Below are positions 10,167 through 21,364 of a DNA stretch of 64,000 nucleotides, piece by piece. The notes under the pieces were generated by a model. That model did not search any database and was not told the origin of the DNA. It saw only the letters and a list, made by a program, of their open reading frames with translations. Source of the stretch: Aureimonas phyllosphaerae (GTDB lineage Bacteria; Pseudomonadota; Alphaproteobacteria; Rhizobiales; Rhizobiaceae). Location: the NCBI RefSeq assembly GCF_900113065.1, contig NZ_FOOA01000006.1:151872-215871 (forward strand), given 5' to 3'. The position numbers and the translations under genes were made by a program. Within the stretch, counting starts at the first letter, position 1. Each line of letters starts with the position of its first letter.

Positions 10167-12123
10167 CGGGGCGACGATCGAGGCCGGCGCGCGGGCCCTC
10201 CATCCGGACTGGCGGGACGGCGACACGCTGATCGCCGCGCTCGACGAGAATGCGCGCACGCACGGGACCACCGTCGCCATCCGCGAGCGCGACCGCGGCA
10301 TCTGGCAGGAATGGACGTGGGGGCAGTATCGCGACCTCGTCCTCGAGCAGGCCGCCGGCTTCGAGGCGGCGGGCCTCAAGGCCGGCGACATCGTGCTGGT
10401 GATCGGCGACAACCGCGCGAACCTCTATGTCGCGATGCTCGCGGTGATCGCGCTGCGCGCCGTGCCCTCGCCCGCCTATTCCGAGGTCGCACCGGAGGAA
10501 CTTGCCGGCCAGATCCGCCGCGAAGGCATCCGCTTCGCCATCGCCGAGGACCAGGAACAGGTCGACAAGCTCCTGGTCGTCCGCGAAGGCGTGCCGGAGC
10601 TTGCCACGATCGCCTACGACGACCCGCGCGGCCTGAAGGGCCGCGAGCCGCCGGGCGTCGTCGCGCTGGAGGCGCTGCTGGCGAAAGGACGCGAGCGGCT
10701 GACGCGCGAGCCAGCCCTTCGCGACGATCTCCTGAAGCGCGCCGGCGTCCACGATGTCGCCGTGCTCCTCCATTCGTCCGGCACGACCGGCGCGCCGAAG
10801 GGCATTCCGTTGAAGCACGGCCATGTCCTGTCGGGCGTGCGCAACGCGGCCGCGGCCGGCTACTTCCGCGAGGGCGAGGTCCATATGGCCTATCTGCCCA
10901 TGGCCTGGGTCGGCGACTTCCTGTTCTCGCTCGCCGCCGCCATCACGCTGCGCTTCGTGGTCGCCATTCCCGAGCGGCAGGAGACCGCCCAGCACGACCT
11001 GCGCGAGATCGCGCCGACCATCTACTTCTCCTCGCCCCGCGCCTGGTCGAACATGCTGACGCGCGTCCAAGTCGGCATGGAAGAGTCGACGTGGCTGAAG
11101 CGCGGCCTCTTCGAGCATTTCGTGCCCTTCGCGGTGGAGCTTGAACGCCGTCGGCTGGAGGGTCGCGAGCCTTCCGCGCTGAAGCGCCTGCGCTGGCAGA
11201 TCGGCCGGCTCCTCGTCTTCGGGCCGCTTCTCGACCAGCTCGGACTGTCGCGCGTCGAGCGGCCCTATACGGCGGGCGAGGCGATCGGCGAGGACGTGTT
11301 CCTGTTCTTCCGCGCGCTCGGCCTCAACCTTCGCCAGTTCTACGGCCAGACCGAGAACTGCGCGCTCGCCGTCGCGCAAGGGGCGGGCGATCTCCAGCTC
11401 CACACGGTGGGCCGTCCCTTTCCCGGCATCGAGGTCCGGATCGACGAGACCGGCGAGATCCTGATGCGCGGCGACAACGTCTTCGACGGCTACCACGGCG
11501 ACGAGGCGGCAAGCGCCAAGGCGCTCGACCGCGGCTGGCTGCGCACTGGCGATGCCGGCCAGGTCGAGCCCGACGGGCAGATCGTGGTGCTCGGCCGCGT
11601 GTCCGAGGTCGTTCACACGGCGTCCGGCACCCGCTACATCCCGACCTATATCGAGAACCGGCTGAAGTTCTCGCCCTATATCCGCGACGTGTGCGTCGTC
11701 GGGCGCGGGCGGCCGTCGCTCGCCGCGATCGTGTGCATCGACTTCGAGGCGGTCGGCCACTTCGCGCAGGAAAACGCGGTCTCCTACACGTCCTACGCCG
11801 ACCTGTCGCAGAAGCCCGAAGTCTACGATCTCGTCGAGCGCACGATCGCGACCCTCAACAAGCGCCTGCCCGACGGGCTGGCGATCACCCGCTTCGTCAA
11901 CCTCCACAAGGAGTTCGATCCCGACGACGGCGAGGTGACGCGCACCCGCAAGCTGAAGCGCGACGTGATCGACGCCCACTACGCCCCGATCGTCGAGGCG
12001 CTCTATGCCGGCGCCGGCGAGATCGCCTTCGAGGCGCGCGTCGCCTACGAGACCGGCGCGGAAGGCGTCCTGAAGCGCGATCTTGCCCTCCGAACCGTGG
12101 GCGTGGGGAGGGCCGCGGCATGA
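10156..12123 (+). CDS. AMP-dependent acyl-CoA synthetase (long-chain fatty-acid CoA ligase family)
   Basis: A 655-residue adenylate-forming enzyme that would activate a carboxylic acid to its CoA thioester with ATP. The P-loop HSSGTTGAPKGIPLKHGH is near residue 210, the FYGQTENCALA motif near 395, and LRTGDAGQVEPDGQIVVLGR in the hinge region near 465. Its position inside the transporter operon, overlapping livG upstream and livH downstream (ATGA at 12120-12123), implies translational coupling and a role in trapping the imported acid as a CoA ester. The acyl substrate is unresolved; both aliphatic and aromatic acids are possible. Confidence 0.88.
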   Translation: MLHDGATIEAGARALHPDWRDGDTLIAALDENARTHGTTVAIRERDRGIWQEWTWGQYRDLVLEQAAGFEAAGLKAGDIVLVIGDNRANLYVAMLAVIALRAVPSPAYSEVAPEELAGQIRREGIRFAIAEDQEQVDKLLVVREGVPELATIAYDDPRGLKGREPPGVVALEALLAKGRERLTREPALRDDLLKRAGVHDVAVLLHSSGTTGAPKGIPLKHGHVLSGVRNAAAAGYFREGEVHMAYLPMAWVGDFLFSLAAAITLRFVVAIPERQETAQHDLREIAPTIYFSSPRAWSNMLTRVQVGMEESTWLKRGLFEHFVPFAVELERRRLEGREPSALKRLRWQIGRLLVFGPLLDQLGLSRVERPYTAGEAIGEDVFLFFRALGLNLRQFYGQTENCALAVAQGAGDLQLHTVGRPFPGIEVRIDETGEILMRGDNVFDGYHGDEAASAKALDRGWLRTGDAGQVEPDGQIVVLGRVSEVVHTASGTRYIPTYIENRLKFSPYIRDVCVVGRGRPSLAAIVCIDFEAVGHFAQENAVSYTSYADLSQKPEVYDLVERTIATLNKRLPDGLAITRFVNLHKEFDPDDGEVTRTRKLKRDVIDAHYAPIVEALYAGAGEIAFEARVAYETGAEGVLKRDLALRTVGVGRAAA

Positions 12124-12998
12124 GCTACTTCGCGGAGCTTTTGGTCAACGGCGCGCTGACCGGCCTGATGTACTCGCTCGTCGCGCTCGGCATCGTCCTC
12201 ATCTACAAGTCATCGGGCGTGCCGAACCTTGCGCAAGGCGCGGTGGTGCTGATCGGCGCCTACGTGGTCTGGCTGCTGGTGGCCGCCGGCCTGCCGCTTC
12301 TCGCCGCCGTGCCGATCGCCTGCGTGGTCATGTTCGGCTTCGGCCTTGCCGTGGAACGCCTGCTCCTCCGGCGCATGGTCGGCCAGCCGATCATCATGGT
12401 GGTGATGCTCACCCTCGGCCTCGAGATCTTCCTGCGCGGCCTCGGGCCGGGGCTTCTCGGCGCCGCGCCGAAATCCCTCGATCTCGGCATCGACCTCTCG
12501 CCGATCATCGTCGGCGACGTCTTCATCAACCGCGACTATCTCTACGGCGGCGTGATCGCGCTTCTCCTGATCGGCGCCTCGCTCCTCTTCTTCCGCACGC
12601 GCCTCGGCACCAAGCTGCGCGCGGTCTCGGACGACCACGTCTCGTCCTGGGCGGTCGGCATCTCGGTGGAGCGGGCGATCGGCATCTCCTGGGGGCTCGC
12701 CGCGGTCGCCGCGGTCGCGGCCGGCACGCTCTGGGGCTCGGTGCAGGGCGTCGACTGGACGCTCTCGGCGCTGCTCTTCCCGGCGGTCGCGGTCGTCATC
12801 CTCGGCGGGGTGGATTCCATCGTCGGCGTCCTCGTCGGCGGGCTTCTCGTCGGCATCCTCGGCTCGGTCGTGCCGGGCTATCTCGACAGTCTCGTCGGCG
12901 GCGGCACGCGCGACGTCGTGACCTCGCTGATCATCCTCTTCACCATCATGGTCCGGCCCTACGGCATCTTCGGCCGCGAGGACATCGAAAGGATCTGA
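12120..12998 (+). CDS. Branched-chain ABC transporter permease (LivH type)
   Basis: A 292-residue membrane protein that forms half of the transport channel. It begins with the LivH-like stretch GALTGLMYSLVALGIVLIYK and has about eight hydrophobic segments, ending in VTSLIILFTIMVRPYGIFG. The ATG is the one overlapping the stop of the acyl-CoA synthetase (ATGA). livM follows 3 bases later. Confidence 0.92.
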   Translation: MSYFAELLVNGALTGLMYSLVALGIVLIYKSSGVPNLAQGAVVLIGAYVVWLLVAAGLPLLAAVPIACVVMFGFGLAVERLLLRRMVGQPIIMVVMLTLGLEIFLRGLGPGLLGAAPKSLDLGIDLSPIIVGDVFINRDYLYGGVIALLLIGASLLFFRTRLGTKLRAVSDDHVSSWAVGISVERAIGISWGLAAVAAVAAGTLWGSVQGVDWTLSALLFPAVAVVILGGVDSIVGVLVGGLLVGILGSVVPGYLDSLVGGGTRDVVTSLIILFTIMVRPYGIFGREDIERI

Positions 12999-13001
12999 CC
13001 G

Positions 13002-14075
13002 ATGTTCTACCGTCTCGCCGGCGTCCACCACACGTCCTACCGCTCCGACGCCCGGCTCTGGCGCGTGCCGGCCGACCGCTATGCCCTCGCCCTCGTCCTG
13101 GCGCTCGGCGTCGCCGCGCCCCTCCTCGTGTCGCCGCTCTATCTCGGCTCCTACCTCCTGCCCTGGCTGGTCTGGAGCGCGGCGACCCTGTCGCTGACGC
13201 TTCTGATGGGCCTTGCCGGCCAGCTCCATTTCGGCTTCGCGGCCGTCATGGCGATCGGCGCCTACACCTCGATCCACCTGACGCGCGCCGGCCTGCCGTT
13301 CGAGCTCGCGCTGATCGGTGCCGGGCTCGTCTCGGCGGTGGTTGGCTGCGTCTTCGGCGCGGCGGCGCTCCGGGTGAAGGGGCTCTACCTCGTGATGGCG
13401 ACGCTCGCCATGCAGTATCTCGTGGACTGGGTGATCATCAACGTGCCGGCGATCTCCGGCGGCGCGCAGGCGACGCTCCAGACCCCGCGCGTCTCGCTTC
13501 TCTTCCTGCCGCTCGACGGGCCGTGGGCGCGCTACTGGGCGGCGCTCGCCTGGGCGGTGGTGGCCGCGCTCTTCCTCCTCAACGTCAAGCGCACGGCCTT
13601 CGGGCGCGCGCTCATTGCCATCCGCGAGAAGGACTTCGCGGCGGCCGTGATCGGCGTTGATCCGTTCCGCACCAAGCTCGTCGCCTTCTTCACCTCGTCC
13701 TTCATGGGCGGCGTGTCGGGCGCGGTGCTCGCCTTCTGCTACTACCGGGCGGTCACGCCCGAGCAGTTCACCTTCAACGTCTCGATCCAGCTCGTCGCCA
13801 TGGTGCTGGTCGGCGGCCTCGGCTCGGTGATCGGCGCGTTCCTCGGCGCGGGCTTCGTGCTTCTCGCCCCGATCGTCCTCACCAATCTCGTGATCGCCCT
13901 GTCGTCGGCCGGCTGGCTGTCGGTCTCGACCAATCTTCTCTCGCACATCCCGATGATGGCCTACGGCGCGCTGATCGTCGCCTTCCTGCTCCTGGAGCCG
14001 CTCGGGATGGCTAAGATTTACGACAACATCCGCAACACCTTCCTCGTCTGGCCCTTCCGCCACGCGAGGCGCTGA
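13002..14075 (+). CDS. Branched-chain ABC transporter permease (LivM type)
   Basis: The second channel subunit, 357 residues and strongly hydrophobic. It carries the LivM-type segments GLAGQLHFGFAAVMAIGAYT and the conserved cytoplasmic loop RTAFGRALIAIREKDFAAAVIGVD. The N-terminal 35-40 residues are hydrophilic. It pairs with the LivH subunit immediately upstream and precedes the binding protein by 37 bases. Confidence 0.92.
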   Translation: MFYRLAGVHHTSYRSDARLWRVPADRYALALVLALGVAAPLLVSPLYLGSYLLPWLVWSAATLSLTLLMGLAGQLHFGFAAVMAIGAYTSIHLTRAGLPFELALIGAGLVSAVVGCVFGAAALRVKGLYLVMATLAMQYLVDWVIINVPAISGGAQATLQTPRVSLLFLPLDGPWARYWAALAWAVVAALFLLNVKRTAFGRALIAIREKDFAAAVIGVDPFRTKLVAFFTSSFMGGVSGAVLAFCYYRAVTPEQFTFNVSIQLVAMVLVGGLGSVIGAFLGAGFVLLAPIVLTNLVIALSSAGWLSVSTNLLSHIPMMAYGALIVAFLLLEPLGMAKIYDNIRNTFLVWPFRHARR

Positions 14076-14112
14076 CCGCCGAAAACCCAAGAAACAACCG
14101 GAGGAGACCCAC

Positions 14113-15357
14113 ATGAAACGCAGTCTCGCATCGATCCTGGGAGGGCTCGCCCTCGCGGCCGGTCTCTCCGGCGCGGCGCTCGCGCAGGAGACGATCAAGT
14201 TCGCGATGCCCCAGGATTTCACGGCGGTCTACACGTTCGTGACCGGCGAATACAATCAGGGCCAGCGCGACTATCTCAGCCTCGTCAACGCCGAGGGCGG
14301 CATCGACGGCCGCAAGTTCGAGGCGCTGGTTTCCGACACCGGCAACCAGCCGCAGCGCGGTATCGAGGCCTACAACCGGGCCCGCGACCAGGGCGCGATC
14401 CTCTTCGACTTCCTGTCGACGCCCGTCTCGCGCGCCCTCGTGCCGCAGGCGCTGCAGGACAAGGTGGTGATGATCACGCCGGTGCACGGGCGCGGCGACG
14501 CCTCGGACGGCGAGACCTTCCCCTACATCTTCCCGATGATGGCGACCTACTGGAGCCAGGCGACCGTTCTTGCCGACTGGATCGAGACGAAGGGCGGCGG
14601 GCTCGCCGGCAAGAAGATCGCCCTCGTTCACATCGACAGCCCGTTCGGGCGCGAGCCGATCAACGTCCTGAAGGACCTCGCCGCCGAGAAGGGCTTCGAG
14701 GTCTCGACCTTCGCCTATGCGAGCCCCGGCAACGAGCAGGGCTCGACCTGGACCGAGGTGCGCCGCTACCGACCCGACTACGCGCTGATCTGGGGCGCGG
14801 GCGGCGGTCAGGCCGTGTCGGTGCGCGAGGCCATCCGCAACGGCATCGCAGCCGACAAGATCCTGTCCGTCGTCTGGCTGACCGAGACCGACGCGCGCAC
14901 CGTCGGGCCCGACGTCATGAAGGGCGTCAAGCGCTTCGAGGCGGTGGCGCCGGGCCGCGACCATCCGATCATCCAGCGCATCGAGGAGAAGGTCGTCAAA
15001 CCCGGCCAGGGCGCCGGCGATGCTGGGCTCGTCGGCTCGTCGCTCTACAATCTCGGCGTCGCGACCATGGCGGTCGCGGTGGAAGCCGCGCGCCTTGGTC
15101 TTGCCGACGGCGCGGGCGGCGAGCTGACCGGCGAGCGCCTCAAGGCGGGCTTCGAGAAGATCGCCAACTTCAACGCCGAAGGGCTGATGCCGCCGATCAC
15201 CATCACCGCCAAGGACCACCAGGGCGGTGGCTTCGGCCGCGTGTCGGAATGGAACGGCGAGGCCTGGGTGCCGGTCACCGACTGGGGCGCGCATTACGGC
15301 GAGGTCGTCCAGAAGGAGATCGACGCCGGCGCCAAGGGCTTCCGCGAGGGACGCTGA
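14113..15357 (+). CDS. Periplasmic substrate-binding protein, Liv/Leu-binding family
   Basis: A 414-residue type I periplasmic binding protein. A signal peptide (about residues 1-24, ending GAALAQ) is followed by the mature start ETIKFAMPQDFTAVYTFV. The family pattern INVLKDLAAEKGFEVSTFAYA sits near the domain crossover. An RBS (GGAGGAG) lies 8-9 bases upstream. It would deliver ligand to the LivH/LivM channel. Ligand identity is not evident; the CoA ligases of the operon suggest a carboxylic acid rather than an amino acid. Confidence 0.9.
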   Translation: MKRSLASILGGLALAAGLSGAALAQETIKFAMPQDFTAVYTFVTGEYNQGQRDYLSLVNAEGGIDGRKFEALVSDTGNQPQRGIEAYNRARDQGAILFDFLSTPVSRALVPQALQDKVVMITPVHGRGDASDGETFPYIFPMMATYWSQATVLADWIETKGGGLAGKKIALVHIDSPFGREPINVLKDLAAEKGFEVSTFAYASPGNEQGSTWTEVRRYRPDYALIWGAGGGQAVSVREAIRNGIAADKILSVVWLTETDARTVGPDVMKGVKRFEAVAPGRDHPIIQRIEEKVVKPGQGAGDAGLVGSSLYNLGVATMAVAVEAARLGLADGAGGELTGERLKAGFEKIANFNAEGLMPPITITAKDHQGGGFGRVSEWNGEAWVPVTDWGAHYGEVVQKEIDAGAKGFREGR

Positions 15358-15361
15358 CGCC

Positions 15362-16153
<792 letters not shown>

Positions 16154-16176
16154 CGCGGGATCGGAAGGACACTCCC

Positions 16177-17409
16177 ATGACGGTCTATGACAGGACCCTC
16201 GCCCGGCGCGAGCCGGCGGCGCGCGCGGCTGCGCAGTTCGCGACCCTGCGCACGCTCCTCGGCCAGGCGCTCGACACGGCGCCCGGCTGGCAGGCGCATC
16301 TCGGCGCCCTCGACCCCGCGACCGTCACCTCGCGCGAGGCGCTCGCCCGCCTACCGGTGCTGCGCAAGTCCGACCTGCCGCGTCTCCAGGACGAGCGGCC
16401 GCCCTTCGGCGGGCTGGCGCTCAAGGCACCCGGCGCACTCGCGCGTCTCTTCGTCTCGCCGGGGCCGATCCTCGACCCGGAGGGCTTCGGCGCGGACTGG
16501 TGGGGCGCGGCGCGCGCGCTCGACGCCCTCGGCCTCGAGCCGGGCGACGTCCTGCACAACAGCTTTTCCTATCACCTGACCCCGGCCGGCGCGATGTTCG
16601 AGAGCGGCGCCCATGCGCTCGGCTGCGCCGTGATCCCGGCCGGCACCGCGGGCTCGGAGGCGCAGGTCGACGCCCTCGCGCGATACGGGGCACGGGCCTA
16701 TGTCGGCACGCCGGACTTCCTGAAGGTCCTCCTCGACAAGGCGACTGAGCTCGGGCGCGACGTGTCCTCGCTCCGGCTGGCGCTCGTCTCCGGCGCGGCG
16801 CTGCCGGCGTCCCTGAAGCGCGAGCTGGAGGGGCGCGGGCTCCGGCTCGCCCAAGCCTACGGCACCGCCGATCTCGGCATCATCGCCTTCGAGACGGGCG
16901 CGGCCGATGACGGCATGGCGGTCAGCGAAGAGGCGATCGTCGAGATCGTCGCGCCCGGCACGGGCGACCCGGTGCCGGACGGCGAGATCGGCGAGCTCGT
17001 CGTCACCCGCCTCAACGCCGACTATCCGCTCTTCCGCTTCGCGACCGGCGACCTCTCGGCGATCCACACCGGCACCCCGGCCGGCGACGACACCGCGCCG
17101 CGGATCCGCGGCTGGATGGGCCGCGCCGACCAGACCACCAAGGTGCGCGGCATGTTCGTGCGGCCTGAGCAGGTGGCGACGGTCGGCAAGCGCCACCCCG
17201 AGGTCGGGCATCTCCGGCTCGTGGTCACGCGCGAGGGCGAGCGCGACGTGATGACCCTCCACGCGGAAGGGCGGGACGAGGCGGTGGCCGCGGCCCTCGC
17301 CGAAACGCTCGCGAGCGTCACCAAGCTGCGCGGCACCGCGCGGGTCGTGGCGCCCGGCTCCCTGCCGCGCGACGGCAAGGTGATCGCCGACGAGCGGCGC
17401 TACGACTGA
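16177..17409 (+). CDS. Phenylacetate-CoA ligase-like AMP-binding protein with altered P-loop
   Basis: A 410-residue PaaK-like adenylate-forming protein. It has the mid-domain pattern LALVSGAALPASLKRELEGRG, then AYGTADLGIIAFE and the hinge region GRADQTTKVRGMFVRPEQV, followed by a small C-terminal ferredoxin-like lid. Where PaaK-type ligases carry the Ser/Thr/Gly-rich P-loop, this protein reads FVSPGPILDPE (near residue 90). ATP binding may therefore differ, or the protein may use a preformed adenylate. It is the last gene of the liv/CoA-ligase operon, 23 bases after livF. An aryl or acyl acid substrate is plausible. Confidence 0.8.
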   Translation: MTVYDRTLARREPAARAAAQFATLRTLLGQALDTAPGWQAHLGALDPATVTSREALARLPVLRKSDLPRLQDERPPFGGLALKAPGALARLFVSPGPILDPEGFGADWWGAARALDALGLEPGDVLHNSFSYHLTPAGAMFESGAHALGCAVIPAGTAGSEAQVDALARYGARAYVGTPDFLKVLLDKATELGRDVSSLRLALVSGAALPASLKRELEGRGLRLAQAYGTADLGIIAFETGAADDGMAVSEEAIVEIVAPGTGDPVPDGEIGELVVTRLNADYPLFRFATGDLSAIHTGTPAGDDTAPRIRGWMGRADQTTKVRGMFVRPEQVATVGKRHPEVGHLRLVVTREGERDVMTLHAEGRDEAVAAALAETLASVTKLRGTARVVAPGSLPRDGKVIADERRYD

Positions 17410-17417
17410 ATTAAGCC

Positions 17418-18209
17418 TCAGCGCGGGCGCACCGTCAGGCTCTGCGACACGGAGCCGAGCGGCCCCTGCGCATCGTGCAGGATCGAGTGGGTGAGGCCGA
17501 TGCCGACTGAACCGAAGCTCACCGCCGTGTCGAAGCCGAGCCATTCGCCGACGGGCTCGCGCAGGAGATGGACCGTCAGGTCGACATTGGGGAAGAGGGC
17601 GGTTTCCGGGCCGCAGCGCGGGGTGATCCCGTTCGCGAAGTCGACGAGCCCCAACGTGCGCGCCGTTGGGCCGACAACCTCGCCGCCGATCAGCGCGACG
17701 TCGGTGTTGAGCCACCCCCGGGCGCGACCCTGGCCCAACTGCTCTCGCCGCCCGTCCAGCGTGCGCACGCAGGCCCCCGCCCAGACGCCGTCGAACGTGT
17801 GTTCGCTCAACGTCTCGCGCGCAGGGATCGGGTCGAGCGCCGTACCGGCGATCGCGCTGGTGTCGTAGGCCTTCAGCGCCCAGGCCCGCGCGAGGACGCA
17901 AGCGCGCCCGTCGTAGAGGAGCTTGGCTTCCACGAGCTCGATCGTCCGGCCCGGCCGGATGACCGCGGTCTCGATGCTGACGACGCCGATCGGGATGACG
18001 CCGAGGATGTCGTAGGACAGGCGCGACAGGACCAGCGGATCGTCGCCGCGGCGCGCACGCATGTCCGCCTCGATCGCGTGGCCGATCAGCCCGAGCGCCG
18101 GTGCGATGTGCTGCTCGGCCGGGTTCCAGGCGCCCTCGGTAAGGTGGGTCGCGCGAAAGGCGTGGTCGCCCTCGCGCCGGAAGAAGCAGGCGGGCTCGTC
18201 GGGCGTCAT
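17418..18209 (-). CDS. Acyl-CoA thioesterase family protein (double hotdog)
   Basis: A 263-residue protein that looks like a TesB-type tandem hotdog thioesterase, which would release CoA from an acyl-CoA. The N-terminal half contains RLSYDILGVIPIG and the C-terminal half VDLTVHLLREPVGEWLGFDT, a typical hotdog-2 strand. It is the last gene of the leftward leucine-type operon; its start overlaps the stop of the CitE-like gene as ATGA. It may relieve CoA trapping when intermediates accumulate. Exact substrate is unknown. Confidence 0.75.
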   Translation of the reverse strand: MTPDEPACFFRREGDHAFRATHLTEGAWNPAEQHIAPALGLIGHAIEADMRARRGDDPLVLSRLSYDILGVIPIGVVSIETAVIRPGRTIELVEAKLLYDGRACVLARAWALKAYDTSAIAGTALDPIPARETLSEHTFDGVWAGACVRTLDGRREQLGQGRARGWLNTDVALIGGEVVGPTARTLGLVDFANGITPRCGPETALFPNVDLTVHLLREPVGEWLGFDTAVSFGSVGIGLTHSILHDAQGPLGSVSQSLTVRPR

Positions 18210-19057
18210 GCGGTGTCCCCAGCGCGGTCGAGAAGCTTGCGGGCTTGGGCGAGGTGCGGCGCGTCGACCATCCGCCCGTCCACCTGGAGCGCCCCGGCGT
18301 CGGGCGCGGCGGCGAAGGCCTCGACGATGCGCCGGGCGGCGGCGACGGCATCCGCGCTCGGGGTGAAGGCGGCGTTGATCACCGGGACCTGGGCCGGATG
18401 GATCGCCATCATGCCGGTGAACCCGTCGCGCGCGGCCCGCCGCGCAAAGGCGTCAAGCCCGGCCTCGTCCTTGAAGGCCGGATAGACCGTCTCGATCGCC
18501 GCGGTGCCGGCCGCATGAGCGGCAAACAGCGTCAGCGAGCGCGCGATCTCGTAAGGGGGCGTGAAGCGGCCGTCGGCCTCGCGGGACGTGCTGGCCCCGA
18601 TCGCCGCCGGCAGATCCTCCGCGCCCCAGGTGAGCCCCGCGAGGCGATCCCGCACCTCGCCGTAGCTGCCGAGGCCGAAGATCGCGGCGGGCGTTTCGGT
18701 GGCGATCGGCAGGATCGGCGCAACGATGCGGTGCTCGGCCAAGCGCTCGGCGCAGGCGAGGACGCTTCGCCCCCCTTCCGCCTTCGGCAGCACCACGGCA
18801 TCGGGGGCGAGGCTTGCCAGCGCCGCGATGTCGGCGTCGAAGAGCGGCGTGCCCAGCGGATTGACGCGCACGAAAAGGCGCGGCCGCCCGCGCGGGGACC
18901 GCAGGCGTTCGGCCACCGCCCGGCGCGCGGCGTCCTTGGCGCTTTGGGCCACGGCGTCCTCGAGGTCGAGGATCAGCGCATCGGCGCCGCTCGCTTCGGC
19001 CTTGGCGAAGCGCTCCGGCCGGTCGCCCGGCACGAAGAGGAGCGAGCGCAGGCTCAT
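18206..19057 (-). CDS. HpcH/HpaI aldolase/citrate-lyase family CoA-ester lyase (CitE-like)
   Basis: A 283-residue TIM-barrel lyase of the CitE/malyl-CoA lyase group. It begins LRSLLFVPGDRPERFAKA and carries the metal-binding stretch ALILDLEDAV (about residues 30-39), with further motifs RPRLFVRVNPLGTP and GMMAIHPAQV near the C-terminus. Such enzymes cleave beta-hydroxyacyl-CoA esters. With an isovaleryl-CoA dehydrogenase, carboxylase and MaoC hydratase upstream, cleavage of a 3-hydroxy-3-methylglutaryl-CoA or citramalyl-CoA type intermediate is the natural reading. MSLRSL at 19057 overlaps the MaoC stop as ATGA and is preferred to the longer frame. Confidence 0.85.
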   Translation of the reverse strand: MSLRSLLFVPGDRPERFAKAEASGADALILDLEDAVAQSAKDAARRAVAERLRSPRGRPRLFVRVNPLGTPLFDADIAALASLAPDAVVLPKAEGGRSVLACAERLAEHRIVAPILPIATETPAAIFGLGSYGEVRDRLAGLTWGAEDLPAAIGASTSREADGRFTPPYEIARSLTLFAAHAAGTAAIETVYPAFKDEAGLDAFARRAARDGFTGMMAIHPAQVPVINAAFTPSADAVAAARRIVEAFAAAPDAGALQVDGRMVDAPHLAQARKLLDRAGDTA

Positions 19058-19508
19058 GGCGCGGCCTTCCGCTTCACCAGCGCGGTGCGCAGGCATTCGC
19101 AGACGATCTCGTTCCGCTGGTTCAGCATGCGGTGCGCGAAGGTGACGATGCCGGCTTCGGGGCGCGATCGGCTCTCTTTCAGTGCATGGACCTCGGTCTC
19201 GGCCCGCAGCGTATCTCCGATGAAGACGGGTCTGGGCATCGCCAGCTTGTCGTAGCCAAGATTGGCAACGAGCGTGCCCAGCGTCGTGTCTCCGACGGAC
19301 AGGCCGACCATCAGCGCGAACGTATAGGTCCCGTTGACGAGGATCTGCCCGAACTCGCTCGCGCGCGCGGCCTCCGCGTCGAGATGCAGCGGCTGCGGGT
19401 TGTGGGTCATCACCGTGAACAGGAGATTGTCGGTTTCCGTCACCGTGCGGCGGATCTCGTGGGCGATCCGGTCGCCGACGGTCCAGTCGTCGAATGGGCG
19501 TCCGGCCA

Positions 19509-19509
<1 letters not shown>
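19054..19509 (-). CDS. MaoC-family enoyl-CoA hydratase
   Basis: A 151-residue single-hotdog hydratase. The MaoC active-site region is recognisable in MTHNPQPLHLDAEAA (about residues 34-48), where a polar residue and the His lie within the N-x2-P-x-H-x-D pattern, followed by GQILVNGTYTFALMVGLSVG. It would hydrate an enoyl-CoA formed by the dehydrogenase/carboxylase steps upstream, for example 3-methylglutaconyl-CoA or a mesaconyl/itaconyl-type CoA ester. Its start coincides with the stop of the carboxylase alpha gene. Confidence 0.85.
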
Positions 19510-21362
<1,853 letters not shown>

Positions 21363-21364
21363 CG

